Assembly (NCBI GenBank): GCA_020442505.1
Contig: JAGRJZ010000096.1
Coordinates: forward strand, 1-17,365
Direction: 5' to 3'
DNA from: Alphaproteobacteria bacterium
Lineage (GTDB): Bacteria > Pseudomonadota > Alphaproteobacteria > Micavibrionales > Micavibrionaceae
DNA: 17,365 nucleotides
Under the pieces are notes generated by a model. It saw only the letters and a list, made by a program, of their open reading frames with translations, was not told the DNA's origin and made no database searches. A program made the translations under genes and the position numbers. Positions 1 through 6,409 of this stretch are shown in pieces. How positions within the stretch are numbered: the stretch's first letter is position 1; every line of letters starts with the position of its first letter.

Positions 1-402
1 CCCGGCGCGGTGATCGTCGATCTGGCGGCGGAGACCGGCGGAAACTGCGAACTGACGGAGGCCGGAAAAATCATCGAAAAGCATGGCGTGACGATCGTCG
101 GACACAAAAACGTTCCGTCTCGTATTTCTGCGAGCGCCGCAGCACTTTACGCAAAGAACCTTTTGAATTTTCTGACTCTTTTGATCGACAAAGACAGCAA
201 AAAACTGGCGCTGAACGAGGAAGACGAGATCGTCAAAGGCGTCCTCTTGACCCGGGGTGGGAAAATCATCAACCCGCAGTTCGCCCCGGCGAAAAAAGAA
301 CCGAAAGCGGAAAAATTAAACAAAAACAATATTAAAGAAGACGAATCTGAACCCGCGGCAAAAAAATCCCCAGCAAGAAAAAAGACTCCTGCGAAGGAAT
401 AA
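1..402 (+). CDS. pntAA: NAD(P)(+) transhydrogenase subunit alpha part 1, 3' end (partial)
   Basis: This is the C-terminal end of the soluble NAD(H)-binding domain I subunit of the proton-translocating transhydrogenase, which couples hydride transfer between NADH and NADP+ to proton movement across the inner membrane. The gene runs in from before base 1; the GTG at base 10 is an internal codon. The readable 133 residues contain family-typical blocks: VIVDLAAETGGN, then KHGVTIVGHKNVPSR, then ALYAKNLLNFL, and DEIVKGVLLTRGGKI. The family usually ends near that last block. Here a further tail of roughly 35 residues follows, very rich in Lys, Ala, Glu and Pro (ending KKSPARKKTPAKE), which looks disordered and is not needed for the enzyme. 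A 15-base gap separates it from the next gene, and the stop region carries the reading AAGGAATAAAAGGAATAA, which supplies that gene's ribosome binding site. Assignment is strong; only the tail is unusual. Confidence 0.93.
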   Translation, partial: PGAVIVDLAAETGGNCELTEAGKIIEKHGVTIVGHKNVPSRISASAAALYAKNLLNFLTLLIDKDSKKLALNEEDEIVKGVLLTRGGKIINPQFAPAKKEPKAEKLNKNNIKEDESEPAAKKSPARKKTPAKE

Positions 403-417
403 AAGGAATAACGAACT

Positions 418-1296
418 ATGAAACAATTTTTAACACTTTCCATCACCTGCGTCCTTTCCGCTGTCGTGGCCTGGGGCGTTGTCGGCACGCGAATCGATAA
501 GTCCGGTGCTGTTACGGTGAAGGAAGACAAAAAAGAAAGTGTCTATGACCGCGTCGTGCGGACGGATAAGATAAGATGTGGATACGCTTTAGAATACCCA
601 GCACTTGACATAACGCCAAACTCTGGGCAACTTTCCGGTATATTTTATGACCTGACGCAGCGTATCGGAGATCTTTTGGATTTCGAGATCGTCTGGGCGG
701 AAGAGGCAGGTTGGTCAGATCTGAGCACAGGGCTGGAAAACAATAGATACGACCTTGCCTGTATTGGCAAATGGATATACGCCCCTCAAACCAAGGGGGC
801 CATCTTTACGATGCCTACCTACTTTAGCGCCGTCCATGCTTACACGCGCGTGGAGGAAGGTGGCGTCAAACCGGATCTTTCCAACCTGGATTCGTCCGAT
901 TTCACCATCGCCACCATTGATGGAGAGTTGAATTATTATTTGGCACAAGACCATTTTCCCCATGCAAAAACCATAGAACTCCCGGCACTTACCGATCCGG
1001 GACTTCTTATTCAAAATATTCTGACGAACAAAGCCGATGTTGTTTTTCTGGCGGCCGGGATTGCCGAACGATTCATGAAAGAAAACCCCGGAAAGATAAA
1101 ACAATTATCTGAAAAACCTGTAGCCGTCTTTGATACGGCCTACATGGTCAAAAGTGGAGAGGAAGAGTTTGTTAACGTCCTGAACGCAGCTCTGCGACAA
1201 TTACATAGCGACGGTTATATTCGTTCTTTGATTAAAAAACACGAAGGGGAAGCCGCATACAAACCTCTGAGACAACAATATAGTGAATGGGAGTAA
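418..1296 (+). CDS. Periplasmic substrate-binding protein homologue (SBP_bac_3-like), SBP-1
   Basis: A 292-residue extracytoplasmic solute-binding-protein homologue. Residues 4-23 form one hydrophobic segment (signal peptide or anchor) ending LSAVVAWGVVGTR, with no clear AxA cleavage site or lipobox. Lobe 1 begins near residue 50 (KIRCGY) and contains GQLSGIFYDL and RYDLACIG. Lobe 2 contains FTIATIDGELNYYLAQDHFP and NKADVVFL. The C-terminal helix includes FVNVLNAALRQLHSDGYIRSLIKKHE. It is clearly paralogous to the protein at 2003-2890. In typical amino-acid-binding members an Arg in the T-x-x-R motif binds the ligand carboxylate; here that segment reads PQTKG, so Arg is missing, and the Asp after the KAD block is also missing. 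The ligand may therefore not be a standard amino acid (inference). No permease or ATPase gene is nearby; it sits between pntAA and pntAB. Base composition is visibly more AT-rich than the pnt genes. The start is set by ATG 418 with AAGGA about 10 bases upstream. Confidence 0.82.
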   Translation: MKQFLTLSITCVLSAVVAWGVVGTRIDKSGAVTVKEDKKESVYDRVVRTDKIRCGYALEYPALDITPNSGQLSGIFYDLTQRIGDLLDFEIVWAEEAGWSDLSTGLENNRYDLACIGKWIYAPQTKGAIFTMPTYFSAVHAYTRVEEGGVKPDLSNLDSSDFTIATIDGELNYYLAQDHFPHAKTIELPALTDPGLLIQNILTNKADVVFLAAGIAERFMKENPGKIKQLSEKPVAVFDTAYMVKSGEEEFVNVLNAALRQLHSDGYIRSLIKKHEGEAAYKPLRQQYSEWE

Positions 1297-1506
1297 GCCT
1301 ACGACGCCGTCCAGCCCGGCCGCCTGAGACAAGTTACGAATCAATCGCTCGTCATGGCCTCTGTCCGGCTGTTCTTCGCCGAAGACAGCGAAAATTTGCG
1401 GGTCAACATGAACGTCGTCATCGAAGACATGAAACGGGACGGGACCCTGGACAGGCTCCTGACAGAATATGGATTAGTGGATAAAAAGGAGGAAACCCCA
1501 AAATGA
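1297..1506 (+). pseudogene. Truncated remnant of a third SBP paralogue (C-terminal end only)
   Basis: Directly after the TAA of SBP-1, in the same frame, the sequence stays open for 69 codons to a TGA at 1504-1506. The translation starts AYDAVQPGRLRQVT and continues through SVRLFFAEDSENL and DMKRDGTLDRLLTEYGL. It aligns almost without gaps to the last part of SBP-2 (FDRHNPGMLHNVT, then NSFFVDGEEL, then LQSEGFVDTLLDRYE), and less closely to SBP-1. There is no start codon with a ribosome binding site at its 5' end; ATG 1354 has none upstream. It is best read as the 3' end of a lost SBP gene, left after deletion or recombination between tandem paralogues. Its TGA overlaps the pntAB ATG (ATGA at 1503-1506), suggesting the lost gene was once translationally coupled to pntAB. 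The AAGGAGG at 1486-1492, inside the remnant, is the pntAB ribosome binding site. Confidence 0.75.
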
Positions 1507-1892
1507 CCGACAGCAGCTTAACCGCCCTGGCGAATAAAACCAAGGAACTGGCCGATCAAGTCGCAACGCTGGCCGACGAAACCGCCGCGGCCGTCGCGGC
1601 CGGGGGACATGACGATTTTCTGATCACGGGCTTGACCGTGTTCGTGCTGGCCTGTTTCGTGGGATATTACGTGGTCTGGCGCGTCACGCCGGCGCTGCAC
1701 TCCCCTCTCATGGCGGTGACGAATGCGATTTCAAGCGTGATTATCGTCGGGGCGCTACTGGCGGCGGGCGCAGCGGAAAACGGCTTTTCCCAGATGATGG
1801 GCTTTCTGGCGGTGATTTTGGCTTCGGTCAACATTTTCGGCGGTTTTATCGTTTCGCGCCGGATGCTGCATATGTTTAAGAAGAAGGGATAA
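1503..1892 (+). CDS. pntAB: NAD(P)(+) transhydrogenase subunit alpha part 2
   Basis: A 129-residue integral membrane subunit, the alpha-part of domain II, which builds the proton channel together with PntB. After a helical, heptad-like N-terminus (residues 5-33, with LANKTKELADQVATLADE) come about four membrane segments: roughly 40-58, 66-90 and two more through 96-120. The family signature is clear: VVWRVTPALHSPLMAVTNAISSVIIVGALL (residues 57-86). Length is typical of the separate PntAB subunit in organisms that split the alpha chain. The start is fixed by a strong AAGGAGG 10 bases upstream and by the ATGA overlap with the SBP remnant. It is separated from its usual neighbours pntAA and pntB by SBP-type genes on both sides, which is not the normal layout. 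Confidence 0.95.
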   Translation: MTDSSLTALANKTKELADQVATLADETAAAVAAGGHDDFLITGLTVFVLACFVGYYVVWRVTPALHSPLMAVTNAISSVIIVGALLAAGAAENGFSQMMGFLAVILASVNIFGGFIVSRRMLHMFKKKG

Positions 1893-1906
1893 ACCATTTA
1901 CCGTCA

Positions 1907-1926
1907 CCCCCCGCTTTAGGCGGGGG
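1907..1926. repeat. GC-rich hairpin, probable dispersed palindromic repeat
   Basis: Just downstream of pntAB, CCCCCGC (1908-1914) pairs perfectly with GCGGGGG (1920-1926) across a 5-base loop TTTAG. The flanks read CGTCAC before and TCCGGTGC after. There is no T-run on either side, so it is a poor intrinsic terminator. From general experience this form (GTCA-CCCCCGC-loop-GCGGGGG-TCCGG) resembles short intergenic palindromes scattered through many proteobacterial genomes. Copy number elsewhere in this genome cannot be judged here. It may act as an mRNA-stabilising 3' hairpin for pntAB. Confidence 0.55.
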
Positions 1927-1947
1927 TCCGGTGCTCAAAGTCAAACA

Positions 1948-1970
1948 GTGTTCTTGGTGGTTTAAAAATC
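1948..1970 (+). repeat. Single half-copy of the core motif of the 2940-3084 palindrome
   Basis: The sequence GTGTTCTTGGTGGTTTAAAA (from 1948) closely matches GTGTCCTTAGTGGTTTATAA (from 3025), which is the right inner arm and tail of the large palindrome upstream of pntB. Both copies lie on the + strand, 3'-adjacent to a pnt or SBP gene and a few dozen bases before the next start codon. No left arm accompanies this copy, so it cannot form the long hairpin. Confidence 0.5.
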
Positions 1971-2002
1971 GTCAGATTGCCGCGTAAGAAAAGAAAGAAG
2001 AA

Positions 2003-2890
2003 ATGAAACCCCTCTGGACCGTCATACTGGCCTGCCTTCTCTCCGCCGTCGTGGCGTGGGGAGTCGCGGGCATGCGGGCGGACGGGACGAGCACTCCGAC
2101 CGCCGACAAAACAAAAGAAACCGCTTACGAGCGCGTGATGCGAACGGGAACAATCCGGTGCGGATATATTATCTATCCGCCGCAGCTCTCCCTGGACGTT
2201 AATACGGGGCAATTATCCGGTTTGGCCTATGACCTGATGGAGCGTATGGGCGCGGATCTGAATTTGACGGTCGAATGGGTCGAGGAAGTTCATGCGGCCT
2301 CCTTTATGGAGGGGATGCATCGCGGACGTTACGACGTCCTGTGCAACACGGCCTGGGCGACGACGGTACGGGCGCCCCAGATCCTGGTCAGCACCCCGGT
2401 TTATTTCACCGCGGTCAACGCCTATGCCCGCGCGGATGACGACCGGTTTGACGGCAACGTAACGAAAGCCAACGCACCGGATTTCAAAATTGCGACGGTC
2501 GACGGCTCGACCAGCGCCGCAATCGCCCGAGACTCTTTTCCCGAAGCAAAAATAGTCTCCCTGCCTGAAATGAGCGATTATTCACAACTATTGCTGGAAG
2601 TCAGCGCCGGAAAAGCTGATCTAACCTTTTCGGAAGCGTCTCAGTTCAACGATTTCGACCGCCACAATCCGGGCATGTTGCACAACGTAACGCCGGATCG
2701 TCCGGTTCGTTTGATCCGGAACTCCTTTTTTGTGGACGGAGAGGAGCTCCGTCTGATCGCCATGCTGAACCTTGCGCTTGAGAATTTACAATCCGAGGGC
2801 TTCGTCGATACGCTGCTGGACCGGTACGAAAATGGTTCAAACGTATGGAAACGCGTTGCAAGACCTTATGAACAACAAAGACAGGAGTAA
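2003..2890 (+). CDS. Periplasmic substrate-binding protein homologue (SBP_bac_3-like), SBP-2
   Basis: A 295-residue paralogue of the protein at 418-1296. Residues 4-23 are hydrophobic and end LSAVVAWGVAGMR, almost identical to SBP-1 at that point, so both proteins probably share a mode of export or anchoring. Lobe 1 begins at TIRCGY and contains GQLSGLAYDLMERMG and RYDVLCNTAWATTVRAP. Lobe 2 contains FKIATVDGSTSAAIARDSFP and KADLTFSEA. The C-terminal helix is LNLALENLQSEGFVDTLLDRYE. Unlike SBP-1 it keeps an Arg where amino-acid-binding family members hold the ligand carboxylate (TTVRAP), but the usual Asp of lobe 2 is replaced by the SEA stretch. No transporter partner is visible. It lies between pntAB and pntB with 110 bases before and 225 bases after it. 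The start is ATG 2003 after a purine-rich AAAGAAAGAAGAA stretch. The fold is confident; the ligand and role are unknown. Confidence 0.82.
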   Translation: MKPLWTVILACLLSAVVAWGVAGMRADGTSTPTADKTKETAYERVMRTGTIRCGYIIYPPQLSLDVNTGQLSGLAYDLMERMGADLNLTVEWVEEVHAASFMEGMHRGRYDVLCNTAWATTVRAPQILVSTPVYFTAVNAYARADDDRFDGNVTKANAPDFKIATVDGSTSAAIARDSFPEAKIVSLPEMSDYSQLLLEVSAGKADLTFSEASQFNDFDRHNPGMLHNVTPDRPVRLIRNSFFVDGEELRLIAMLNLALENLQSEGFVDTLLDRYENGSNVWKRVARPYEQQRQE

Positions 2891-2939
2891 CCCTTCCGCG
2901 AAGCGTCACGGGGAACAACGGGTGCATATTGAAGAAACA

Positions 2940-3084
2940 TTTTTTACGCGGAAAAACGGAGAGAGGGAAAAGTCGATTTTTCAACCACTAAGATCACTAA
3001 GCCTTATGAGACATTTAAGCCTTAGTGTCCTTAGTGGTTTATAAAAAGGAAAACCTCCGCTTCTCCGGGCCTCCGCGTAAAAAA
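2940..3084. repeat. 145-bp imperfect palindrome between SBP-2 and pntB
   Basis: Outer arms are perfect for 13 bases: TTTTTTACGCGGA (2940-2952) against TCCGCGTAAAAAA (3072-3084), then imperfect through ACGGAGAG and CTTCTCCGG. Inner arms are 19 bases with 2 mismatches: AACCACTAAGATCACTAAG (2983-3001) against 3021-3039, with a 19-base loop. Each inner arm holds two CACTAAG heptamers. The middle of the arms matches poorly. The whole is a nested hairpin about 64 bases per arm, filling most of the 225-base gap and ending 31 bases before the pntB ATG. It has no coding content on either strand. Similar CACTAAG-type and CTCCGCG-type intergenic repeats occur in environmental bacterial genomes as I recall, but this cannot be checked here. 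It could be a non-autonomous mobile or REP-like element, or an mRNA hairpin separating pntB from upstream transcripts. Confidence 0.75.
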
Positions 3085-3115
3085 GAATACAAAAGAAAAC
3101 AAAGGACTGTAACCA

Positions 3116-4504
3116 ATGGAAACATTCGCACCCCTCGCCTATCTCATCGCCTCTGTTTGCTTTATTATGGCGCTCCGCGGTCTCTCGCACCCGGAAAGCG
3201 CGCGGCAAGGTCTCAATTACGGGATCGCTGGGATGGCCCTCGCCGTTGTCACGACGCTCGCGCTGCCGGCGGTGACATCCTACGGCCTGGTCGTTCTGGG
3301 AATCATCATCGGCGGAACGATCGGCGCGGTCATTGCCAAGAAAATCGAGATGACGGCCCTGCCACAACTTGTGGCAGCGTTTCACTCTCTGGTTGGGCTT
3401 GCGGCCGTGTTCGTGGCGGCGGCGGCGTTTTATTCCCCGGAAAGCTATGGGATCGGCCTGCCCGGCGATATCAAAACGGCCTCCCTGATCGAGATGTCTC
3501 TCGGCGTAGCCATCGGAGCGGTGACCTTTACCGGTTCCATCATCGCATGGGGCAAACTGCAAGGTACGATCTCCGGCAAACCCATCACCTTCCCGATGCA
3601 GCACCAGCTGAATGCTGGGCTGGGCGGGTTGTTGCTGCTCCTGATCGTTCTGCTCTGCGCGACGGGAAGCGGCTTTTTCTTCTGGGCGATCGTGCTTTTG
3701 GGTCTGGCACTGGGCGTGCTCATGATCATCCCGATCGGCGGCGCGGACATGCCGGTCATCGTCTCCATGCTCAACTCCTACTCCGGCTGGGCCGCGGCGG
3801 GGATTGGCTTTACGCTACATAATAATTTGCTGATCGTCACCGGCGCGCTGGTCGGCGCGAGTGGCGCGATCCTGTCCTATATCATGTGCAAGGGTATGAA
3901 CCGGAGCTTCTTCAACGTCATTCTCGGGGGCTTCGGCGGGGAGCAAGCCGCCGGTGCCGCAACCGATATGGGCGACCGGAACGCGAAGCTGGGCGCGGCG
4001 GAGGACGCGGCCTATATCATGAAGAATGCCTCTTCCGTAATTATCGTGCCCGGTTACGGCATGGCCGTGGCACAGGCTCAGCACGCGTTGCGAGAAATGG
4101 CGGATATTCTGAAGGAAGAGGGCGTGGACGTAAAATACGCAATCCACCCCGTCGCCGGACGGATGCCGGGGCATATGAACGTCCTTTTGGCCGAAGCGAA
4201 CGTCCCCTACGACGAAGTATTCGAGCTGGAAGACATCAACCGTGATTTTGCCCAGACGGACGTGGTCTACGTGATCGGCGCGAACGACATCACCAACCCC
4301 GCGGCTAAACACGACTCCTCCTCCCCCATTTACGGCATGCCGGTTCTGGACGTAGAAAAAGCCGGCACGGTTCTGTTCGTAAAACGCTCGCTGGGCTCCG
4401 GTTACGCGGGGATCGACAACCCGCTCTTCTACGCCGACAACACGATGATGCTTCTGGGCGATGCGAAAAAAATGACCGAAGATATCGTCAAGGCGATGGG
4501 ATAA
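3116..4504 (+). CDS. pntB: NAD(P)(+) transhydrogenase subunit beta
   Basis: A 462-residue inner-membrane subunit carrying the beta part of the proton channel and the NADP(H)-binding domain III. Residues 1-260 hold about nine membrane helices. They include the conserved channel His in AAFHSLVGLAAV (H90) and the loop GGADMPVIVSMLNSYSGWAA with D211. Residues about 285-462 form domain III: the nucleotide-binding GYGMAV (313-318), RMPGHMNVLLAEA (349-361), GANDITNPAA (388-397) and KRSLGSGYAG (423-432) are all present. The enzyme looks intact and full length. It is preceded by a 225-base spacer that contains the large palindrome, so it may have its own expression level relative to pntAA and pntAB. 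The start is ATG 3116 with AAGGA about 9 bases upstream. miaA follows after 27 bases. Confidence 0.96.
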   Translation: METFAPLAYLIASVCFIMALRGLSHPESARQGLNYGIAGMALAVVTTLALPAVTSYGLVVLGIIIGGTIGAVIAKKIEMTALPQLVAAFHSLVGLAAVFVAAAAFYSPESYGIGLPGDIKTASLIEMSLGVAIGAVTFTGSIIAWGKLQGTISGKPITFPMQHQLNAGLGGLLLLLIVLLCATGSGFFFWAIVLLGLALGVLMIIPIGGADMPVIVSMLNSYSGWAAAGIGFTLHNNLLIVTGALVGASGAILSYIMCKGMNRSFFNVILGGFGGEQAAGAATDMGDRNAKLGAAEDAAYIMKNASSVIIVPGYGMAVAQAQHALREMADILKEEGVDVKYAIHPVAGRMPGHMNVLLAEANVPYDEVFELEDINRDFAQTDVVYVIGANDITNPAAKHDSSSPIYGMPVLDVEKAGTVLFVKRSLGSGYAGIDNPLFYADNTMMLLGDAKKMTEDIVKAMG

Positions 4505-4531
4505 TTATTTTTTCTGACGAGGACCTTTTTT

Positions 4532-5431
4532 GTGTCAAGAGGCTCAGAGAGCGTCTACATCATCGCCGGACCGACGGCCAGCGGCAAATCGGCGCTGGCG
4601 ATGGAGATGGCCGCTACGAAGGACGGCGTGATCGTCAACGCCGACTCGCTTCAGATATACGATGCGCTGCCGCTTTTGACGGCGCAGCCCAGTTCCGCGG
4701 ACAAAGTCGCGGTTCCACACGCGCTTTATGGCGTTCTCGACCCGGGCACGGCATGCTCGGCCGGCAATTGGCAGGAGATGGCCGTCCCGGCGATCGAATC
4801 CATCCTGGATCGGGGCCAGACTCCTATCGTCACGGGCGGATCGGGCCTTTACCTGAAGGCGCTAATGGAGGGACTGTCCCCTATTCCGGACATCCCGGAC
4901 GACATCCGGGCACAGGCCGTCGTGGCTTATGAAACCATGGGGGAGAACGCCTTTTACTCAGCGCTTCAGAAACGGGACCCGGTGATGGCGGCACGTCTGC
5001 ATCCCGGGCACAAGGCCCGCCTCATCCGCGCCTGGGAGGTACTGGAAGCAACCGGACGTTACCTCGCGCAATGGCAAGAGATTCCGCCGACCCCGCCGCC
5101 CGCGCATTGGCGATTCATGGTCACGCTCGTCATGCCGCCGCGCGCTGGACTGTACGATCGTTGCAATCGACGGTTTGACCAGATGATGGCAAGCGGCGCG
5201 CTGGAGGAAGTCAGGAGGTTCGATAAACATCTCTCCGCCGATAACGGGCCGCACGGAGCCCCTGTGACGAAGGCGCTGGGGTTCCGATTATTGCAAGCCG
5301 CGCTGCATGGGGACATTCCGCTGGACGAAGCCGTCACCCAGGCCAAGGCGCAGACCCGTCATTTCGCCAAGCGGCAAGTCACGTGGTTCCGTCACCAGAT
5401 AACGGCCGACCGGATCGTCGAGTCGCCGTAA
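4532..5431 (+). CDS. miaA: tRNA dimethylallyltransferase MiaA
   Basis: A 299-residue enzyme that transfers a dimethylallyl group to N6 of adenosine 37 in tRNAs reading UNN codons. Visible family features are the P-loop GPTASGKS (residues 13-20), the catalytic-Asp motif NADSLQIYDALPLLTAQP (D38), TGGSGLYLKALMEGL (101-115), ARLHPGHKARLIRAWEV in the tRNA-binding insert, and the C-terminal FAKRQVTWFRHQ. Length is normal for the family. The start is GTG 4532, supported by GACGAGGA about 9 bases upstream; no better ATG lies before the P-loop. It follows pntB closely on the same strand. Its stop lies 5 bases from the stop codon of the convergent tadC, so there is no room for a terminator between the two genes and their transcripts probably overlap. 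Confidence 0.95.
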   Translation: MSRGSESVYIIAGPTASGKSALAMEMAATKDGVIVNADSLQIYDALPLLTAQPSSADKVAVPHALYGVLDPGTACSAGNWQEMAVPAIESILDRGQTPIVTGGSGLYLKALMEGLSPIPDIPDDIRAQAVVAYETMGENAFYSALQKRDPVMAARLHPGHKARLIRAWEVLEATGRYLAQWQEIPPTPPPAHWRFMVTLVMPPRAGLYDRCNRRFDQMMASGALEEVRRFDKHLSADNGPHGAPVTKALGFRLLQAALHGDIPLDEAVTQAKAQTRHFAKRQVTWFRHQITADRIVESP

Positions 5432-5436
5432 GATAC

Positions 5437-6384
5437 CTACATCCCGGATTGCATGGCCTGGATAATCGCGGGCCCCAAAATCACCACGAACAAAACCGGG
5501 AGAAAGAAAGCGATCATCGGAACGGTTAGCTTCGGCGGCAAGGCCGCAGCCTTTTGCTCGGCAAGCGCCATGCGCTGGTCCCGCAGATCCTCGGACATCA
5601 CCCGCAGCGCCTTGGAAACGGAAGTCCCGTATTGTTCCGCCTGCACCAATGCCGTGGCAAAGGATTTGGCGGCCCCCGACCCCACGCGCCGGGCGAAGTC
5701 CTGCAACGCGACCCGACGATCGTTCAGCATGGCCATTTCGGCGCTCAAGATCCCGAGTTCCTCGGCCAGAGTCGGCGAGTGTTCCGCGATTTCATCGGCA
5801 ATCCGGTCGACCGTCTGCTCCAGACCGATCCCCCCCTGAACGCAGATCAGCATCATGTCGAGCGCGTCCGGAAACGCCAGATTGATTTCCTGAGAGCGTT
5901 TTTGGATCATGTTCTTCAAAATCAGTTTCGGCAGGCCATAACCGGCCCCCACGGACCCCATCAGGATCAGGTAAACCATCCCCCCGTCGACCTCTTTATC
6001 GCTTCCCATGACAAACAGCATCGCGACGCCCATAAAAACAAAGGGCAGTACAAACCGGGCGACCATAAACTTCAACGGGGCGCCAGGGGAACGAATGCCC
6101 GCCTGCAACATCTGATAACGGACTTTCTCCCCCATATCGCCGAGCAGTTTTTGCATCTTGAACAGGGTCGCGACAGATTCTCGCGCGGAAACGGAATCGT
6201 GCGCCTTCGCACCACCCGCGGCCCTTTCTTTTGTTTGCTCAAACAATGTCCGCCGCCGTTTTTCGATGACCGAGCGGTAACGATCCTTTTTTTCCTGTTT
6301 ATCTAAAAACGGAAGCGCGAACGCCATGAAGGAGATCGCGGCGACCAGGGCACTGACAATAACGATAAGCGTTTCCGATCCCAT
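5437..6384 (-). CDS. tadC: Tad pilus inner-membrane platform protein TadC (CpaH), type II secretion F family
   Basis: A 315-residue polytopic membrane protein, one of two paired platform subunits of the Tad (Flp) pilus machine that work with the CpaF ATPase. Membrane helices are at about residues 5-25, 105-125, 137-157 and 288-310. The cytoplasmic T2SSF domain (about 165-285) contains FPDALDMMLICVQGGIGLEQTVDRIADEI, then EYGTSVSKALRVMSEDLRDQR-like sequence (here QYGTSVSKALRV) and EQKAAALPPKLTVPMIAFFLPVL, all typical of TadC. It is the last gene of the pilus locus and begins 25 bases after tadB, with GGAGGAGGG upstream of the ATG. It ends facing miaA with a 5-base gap and no terminator. Confidence 0.92.
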   Translation of the reverse strand: MGSETLIVIVSALVAAISFMAFALPFLDKQEKKDRYRSVIEKRRRTLFEQTKERAAGGAKAHDSVSARESVATLFKMQKLLGDMGEKVRYQMLQAGIRSPGAPLKFMVARFVLPFVFMGVAMLFVMGSDKEVDGGMVYLILMGSVGAGYGLPKLILKNMIQKRSQEINLAFPDALDMMLICVQGGIGLEQTVDRIADEIAEHSPTLAEELGILSAEMAMLNDRRVALQDFARRVGSGAAKSFATALVQAEQYGTSVSKALRVMSEDLRDQRMALAEQKAAALPPKLTVPMIAFFLPVLFVVILGPAIIQAMQSGM

Positions 6385-6409
6385 GATGGCTTGCCCTCCT
6401 CCGTCCGCG

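Noticed and set aside
1287..1484. Open frame of 65 codons overlapping the end of SBP-1
   Set aside because: Its translation is Arg-rich and featureless, while the alternative frame over the same bases clearly matches the SBP C-terminus.
418..1506. Stop-codon readthrough of SBP-1 TAA to make a longer protein
   Set aside because: SBP-1 already has its full C-terminal helix; the following sequence duplicates that region, so a readthrough product would carry two C-termini. No readthrough context was seen.
418..2100. SBP-1 and SBP-2 as lipoproteins through Cys11
   Set aside because: The Cys lies inside the hydrophobic segment only 11 residues from the start, with more hydrophobic residues after it, and the lipobox positions fit poorly (TCV, LAC).
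2983..3039. CACTAAG repeats as a small CRISPR-like array
   Set aside because: The units are 7 bases, arranged as an inverted pair with no spacers of regular size and no cas genes.
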